This document shows positions 60,168 to 64,000 of a DNA stretch of 64,000 bases, piece after piece. Both the position numbers and the translations under genes were made by a program. Position 1 is the first letter of the stretch. Every line of letters begins with the position of its first letter. A model generated the notes under the pieces. It saw only the letters and a list, made by a program, of their open reading frames with translations. It ran no database searches and had not been told where the DNA came from. Source of the stretch: Cephalotus follicularis (lineage: Eukaryota; Streptophyta; Magnoliopsida; Oxalidales; Cephalotaceae); NCBI GenBank assembly GCA_001972305.1, contig BDDD01000560.1, positions 846,384 to 910,383 of the forward strand, in the 5' to 3' direction.

Positions 60168-61440
60168 TGTTGACGTTTTAGTCTCAATCCTAGTTTTGAT
60201 GATAACATATTTGCTTTTAACAAGTTTATTTTATGTGCAAGATACTAATATATCACAAAAGGCAAAAAGACAGTTTTACATAAAAGACATCGATGCTATT
60301 GAAGGAAGACATCGACGCCTTTAAAGAACCAGGAGTTACAGGTCGTTATTCATAAAAGACATCGATCCGTTTCTCCAAAGACATCGACGTCCTTAGCACC
60401 TAAAGTTACAGGTCTTTTTTCAATAAAGACATCGCCCTTTCAGAGAAGACATCGACATCTTTAGCTCAGAAAGTTACAAGCAAATTTCATTCAAAGGCAT
60501 CGATCTATTTCAGAGAAGACATCGACTGTTTAACTCAAAGACATCGATCCATTTACAAAGACATCAATGTGTTTATGCCAAAAAGTTACAGGTCGTTTTT
60601 GAAGAAAAGCATTGATCCGATTCTATGAAGATATCGACGTCCAATCAAAAGACAACGATCCCTTTACAAAGACATCGATGTCTTTCTCATAACATTTATG
60701 TTTCCAGAAAGGACATCGACGCCCACTAAAGACATCAATGTGTTACTCATATCTTCAAAGCCTGGTGACAACTCCAGAAAATGCATCGACGCCATTTATA
60801 GACATCGACGTCTTTCAAAAGAAATTACGCCCTGGATGCTCGCAACGGCTAGTTAATTGGTAAAGAAATCGACGCTTATCAAAGACATCGACGGCTTTGC
60901 TCCAACGTCTACATAACAGAGTTTACAGCAAATCATCAGTTTTTCAAATCTAAATCTCCATGATTTAATCAACGGATACATGGATTGTTTGGCTATATAA
61001 AGGAGGGTCCAAGGCTTCAGAAACTACCAAGAAACAAAGAACTCAAGCAATCAAGCAAAGTTACAAAGTTCAAAGTGCTCTTAGCTTCAAAGTTTTTTTT
61101 TTCTGAAGTTCTTTCTGTAATTCTCTCTTGTTCTTTTTTGTAAGCCAAACCTACTGAGAGATTACATTGTAAACACCTTACAAACACTTGTAAAAGAGGA
61201 GAGTGAATCATCTAAAGGTCCCGAGGTCAAGTTCTAGTGATTGAGGTCAATCACAAAACTGTGAGGTGTAACGAATTGCCTCCTTAATCAATTCGAGCTA
61301 GTGGAAACTCAAGGAGCTCCCTTGGGAAAAGTGGACGTAGGCAAGAGTTAGCCGGACCACTCTAAAAACAGAGAATCTTTCTATCCCTATTCTCTTTGCT
61401 TTAAATTTTTATTTGTTTGTTATTGCTCTATTATTCCCCC
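60168..61440 (+). repeat. 3' LTR of D
   Basis: Starts TGTTGACG; TATA box at 60994-61002 (TATATAAAG); ACATCGA array at 60290-60895 matching the 5' LTR array. Its true end is obscured where it meets element E; it may reach 61483. Confidence 0.85.
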
Positions 61441-61460
61441 TTCGTATTTTGCAAGAGCAA

Positions 61461-62449
61461 TTATTTTATTTCATATGCCAACATGCATATGAAGTATTTA
61501 CCACAGAAATTACAAGATATAACATGTTTTCTATGCCAATATTTACTAGAAACATGTCCAATTTTACCACAAACATTACAAGAAACAACATTGTTTTTCT
61601 TTCTAACAACATTACCATCTTTCTTTCTATCAACCAATTTATTAAAATGCACAACCTTGTTCATTTCATCAAAACCTAGGCCGGCCCTATCAAAGACACA
61701 TCTTTGAACACTTAAAAGCCTATCAAGTTTATCACTACTTTTTGAAAATTTTGAAAAGGTCCTCTTAAGAGCATTTACTTCAATTTTTAGTTTCTCATTT
61801 TCATCCTTAAAACTAGTTGATAGTTCTAAAGACATGTTAACAATATCTAATTCATTTTCAAAGACTCGTTTTCTTTAGATAAATGATTAACCTCATTTTT
61901 CAAGAAAACAATTTCATCTTTAGGAACATTATCATTCATCAAAGAAGCATTTGTTTTTAACTCATTATTTTCAATAGTTACACACTTAATCTTGGTCTTT
62001 AAAGAAGAAATGATAGAAGTATACATATCTACAACTTCAACAAAATCATCATAACTTACCTCATTTTCTCCTTTGCTTGAGTCTTCTTCATCACTATCGC
62101 TTCTCAGTTCTTCAATCGCTATAAGACATGAGCTTGTTCCATAACATTCTTCCAGCTTATTCCAAAATTCCTTTGCCGAATTACACAAGGAAATACTTTC
62201 AAAGACATTAGAACTTAAAGAACAAAAAATAATATGCTTGACCTTAGCATTTAACTTTAATAGTTCTCTTTCATTTTCATCATATCTAATCTTTGAGTTA
62301 GGCAATTCCAGACCAATAACAACATCCCAAAGATCATATTCAAGAGATTGAATAAAAGAGGTCATTTTAATTTTCCATTCATTAAAATTATTACCATCGA
62401 AGAAAGGAGGCATATTAATAAAACGGTTATCATTAACAAAGGTTGTCAT
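61461..62449 (-). pseudogene. gag: Gag of copia element E, internally deleted and frameshifted
   Basis: The start at 62449 (MTTFVNDNRFINMPPFFDGN) leads into a copia gag N-terminus (FNEWKIKMTSFIQSLEYDLWDVV, then ANVFESIS-like and CYGTS). It then jumps from CYGTSS to AIEELRSDSDEEDSS, skipping the middle of the capsid domain seen in D. A frameshift falls at 61836-61847. The second part has a coiled-coil stretch, AGLGFDEMNK, a knuckle whose last cysteine is tyrosine (CNVCGKIGHVSSKY) and the start of another (CNFCGK), broken at the D insertion. The gag end lies beyond D at 52129-52263. Confidence 0.88.
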
Positions 62450-62490
62450 GGATCAAACTAATTTCAATTAAGATTAACAATTTGAAACCT

Positions 62491-62501
62491 CTCTGATACC
62501 A
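62491..62501 (-). promoter_or_regulatory. Primer binding site of copia element E
   Basis: The minus strand reads TGGTATCAGAG, two bases from the LTR end, complementary to initiator tRNA-Met. Confidence 0.9.
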
Positions 62502-62503
62502 AT

Positions 62504-63773
62504 TGAAGAGTCCACAAAGGCAACCAAGAGTGGGGTGAATTGGTTATGCAAAAAATAACCACCATTTTTAAACTTAACCATTGCAAACAAACAATTAACC
62601 ATGATACTCTTAAACAATTATAAACAATAAAATAGCTTGCAAATAATTAAAATAATAAGGGATAGAAAGTTGCAAACAAGTTTATAGAGATTCGGCAAAC
62701 CGTGCCTACGTCCACTCTCCCAAGCCACGCTTGAGGTTCCACTAGAATGTAATCCCCCAATCACAAACAGTAACTCTGGATTTTTACATGCTGAATCCTA
62801 AGTTGAATTTTTTACAGCTAAATTCTAACTCGAATTTTTAAAAGCTAAATCCTAACTTTGAGTAAGGTACTAATGACCTTGGGTATAAAATAAGTATCTG
62901 AGTGTTTGTGATTTTATCACCTCTCACAAGGTTGGATAATCAAAACAGTAAAGCTCAAAAACTTAGAAAAAGAACTTTGCACAGTATGACTTTAAAAATA
63001 ACTCTTTCTTGCTTTTTGTTTTGCTTGAATATTTTCTTGATTTCTCTTGATTATTTCTTCATGGATTGAGCCTCTATTTATAGCCTTCAAATCATTGTAG
63101 TCATTGCTAGAGTTCTGGGAATTATCAGAGAGCCGTTGGAGCTATTCAGGGAAAGGATCACCATTTCAGCACCTTCAAATTTTGCAGATTTTGTGTGTAG
63201 CTATCATTGGCGTTGATGTGTATGCATGGCGTTGACGTCTATCTCCTTATGTGTTGACTCCTGTGGTTCTTTACGTTGACACTCCAAGCTTTTCTTTAGC
63301 TTCAGCTCTATTCACGTTGACGCATCTCCATAGTGTTGACTCTAATATCATTTGAGTTGACTCCATAATATCTTCTTGTTAACATCCAAACTCACTGTCC
63401 CAAATGTGCACATTTTGCATTGACGTCTTGATATGACGTTGACATCTATAGACAAGGTGTTGACTCCACATGTTTTCTGCGTTGACGTTCAAGTCTCTAT
63501 CACCTTTTGACGTTGACGTCTTCCTCAAGGCGTTGATGTGAATCATAGTTTCCCAGCACATTGACAAGAATCATCTTGCTGAACCCAGAACAAGTATTCA
63601 AGCCCAGCACATTGACGCCTAAAACTTAGTCGTTGACGCCAAAAAGACTGATATGCAAGTTTTAGCTTACTTACAATGCAAGTTAACTTTGTTAGAGATT
63701 CCTTCACATCAAACACACAGATTAGGCGTTTTGTAATCATCAAAACAAAGATTGTAACACATAAATGTCAACA
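62504..63773 (-). repeat. 5' LTR of copia element E (1270 bp)
   Basis: The minus strand starts TGTTGACATTTATG and ends GGACTCTTCA. TATA box CTATAAATAG at 63074-63083. A GTTGACG array lies upstream of it (63212-63565). Matches 15407-16577. The right flank begins AGTTA; the matching left flank is lost. Confidence 0.9.
63212..63565 (-). repeat. GTTGACG array, copia E 5' LTR
   Basis: Core starts in plus coordinates: 63212, 63231, 63253, 63275, 63316, 63335, 63356, 63378, 63419, 63438, 63459, 63481, 63512, 63532, 63560. Gaps: 19, 22, 22, 41, 19, 21, 22, 41, 19, 21, 22, 31, 20, 28. Confidence 0.92.
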
Positions 63774-64000
63774 AGTTAGACTCATTTTCCTATGAAAAGC
63801 ATACCACAACCCCAGCATTATTAAAACGCATGAACGGACGTGTTTTGATTGTCTAAGTATCGTCGCCTTTCGCAAAATGGTCGAAGCTTAATGCCACAAT
63901 GCCACGAAAGACGTGGGCACGCGGTTCTCCAACTCCCAACCAATTTTCCCTCTCATAGAGAAAAGAGGTAGCACGTTGGTGAGTGGGAAGTAGTTTTACT
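63774..64000. other. Flanking DNA outside the copia nest
   Basis: Less AT-rich than the LTRs, with no open frame, LTR landmark or repeat I can identify. It could be promoter or intergenic host sequence, but nothing here proves that. Confidence 0.4.

Larger units (their letters stand above)
52264..61483 (+). mobile_element. Element D: SIRE-like Ty1/copia with an extra 3' ORF
   Basis: 5' LTR start TGTTGACATTTTAG at 52264 and 3' LTR start TGTTGACGTTTTAG at 60168, with gag, pol and a 3' ORF between. It is inserted in the gag region of element E. The 5' LTR end, primer site and gag N-terminus are deleted (junction near 53458). The 3' LTR end is uncertain; homology with the 5' LTR stops near 61390 because the 5' copy is truncated, and a plausible CA end lies at 61483. 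No target duplication could be matched. Confidence 0.88.

Noticed and set aside
59925..60181. Short frames just before the D 3' LTR
   Set aside because: They run through the T-rich stretch and polypurine tract and have low-complexity composition.

Overview
This window is a nested pile of LTR retrotransposons from a plant nuclear genome, most likely a dicot. The evidence is chromovirus-type Ty3/gypsy polyproteins with a Tekay/Del-like C-terminus, SIRE-like Ty1/copia elements with an extra 3' ORF, an Athila/Tat-type gag-protease element with a tRNA-Asp-type primer site, initiator-Met primer sites, and 5-bp target-site duplications (TSDs). I see no host protein gene, rRNA or tRNA. Nearly every coding region carries stops or truncations. 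The species cannot be named from the sequence alone.

Layout. 1-6501: a minus-strand Athila/Tat-like gypsy element (A) that keeps gag and protease but has no reverse transcriptase; its pol position holds an odd 42-residue-repeat ORF. 6502-about 7990: remains of the gypsy LTR that A entered. About 7991-9503: unassigned. 9504-15406: LTR-like pieces, including a clean solo LTR at 12041-14673 (TSD TATGT).

15407-63773 is best read as one old minus-strand copia element (E) blown apart by later insertions. Its parts stay in order: 3' LTR (15407-17335), RNase H tail (17728-17876), RT and integrase C-terminus (26024-27856), protease/pre-integrase (51809-52263), gag (61461-62449) and 5' LTR (62504-63773). 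Into it went a plus-strand Tekay-like element B1 (17877-26018, TSD CTTTG), a solo LTR (27857-30203, TSD CCATA), a gypsy LTR fragment (30214-31791), a Tekay-like tandem B2/B3 (31792-51808) that itself received a minus-strand Tekay-like element F (38539-48639, TSD GTCGA), and a plus-strand SIRE-like copia element D (52264-about 61440). 63774-64000 is flanking DNA with no gene I can support.

Most notable structure. Several unrelated LTR families here, copia and gypsy, carry arrays of a short core (CAGTCGACTG, GTCGACGCTT, GTTGACG, ACATCGACG) repeated every 20-22 bp, about two DNA helical turns, with missing units giving gaps near 41-42 bp. The arrays lie in the LTRs, often upstream of a TATA-like box, and in D also between pol and the extra ORF. 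The cores are related: all contain or can decay from TCGAC. Element F inserted exactly inside one such core.

A second candidate novelty is a leader intron in the Tekay-like elements. A consensus splice donor inside the LTR and an acceptor 8 bp before the gag start are both conserved, and splicing would remove the primer binding site and roughly 2 kb of leader.
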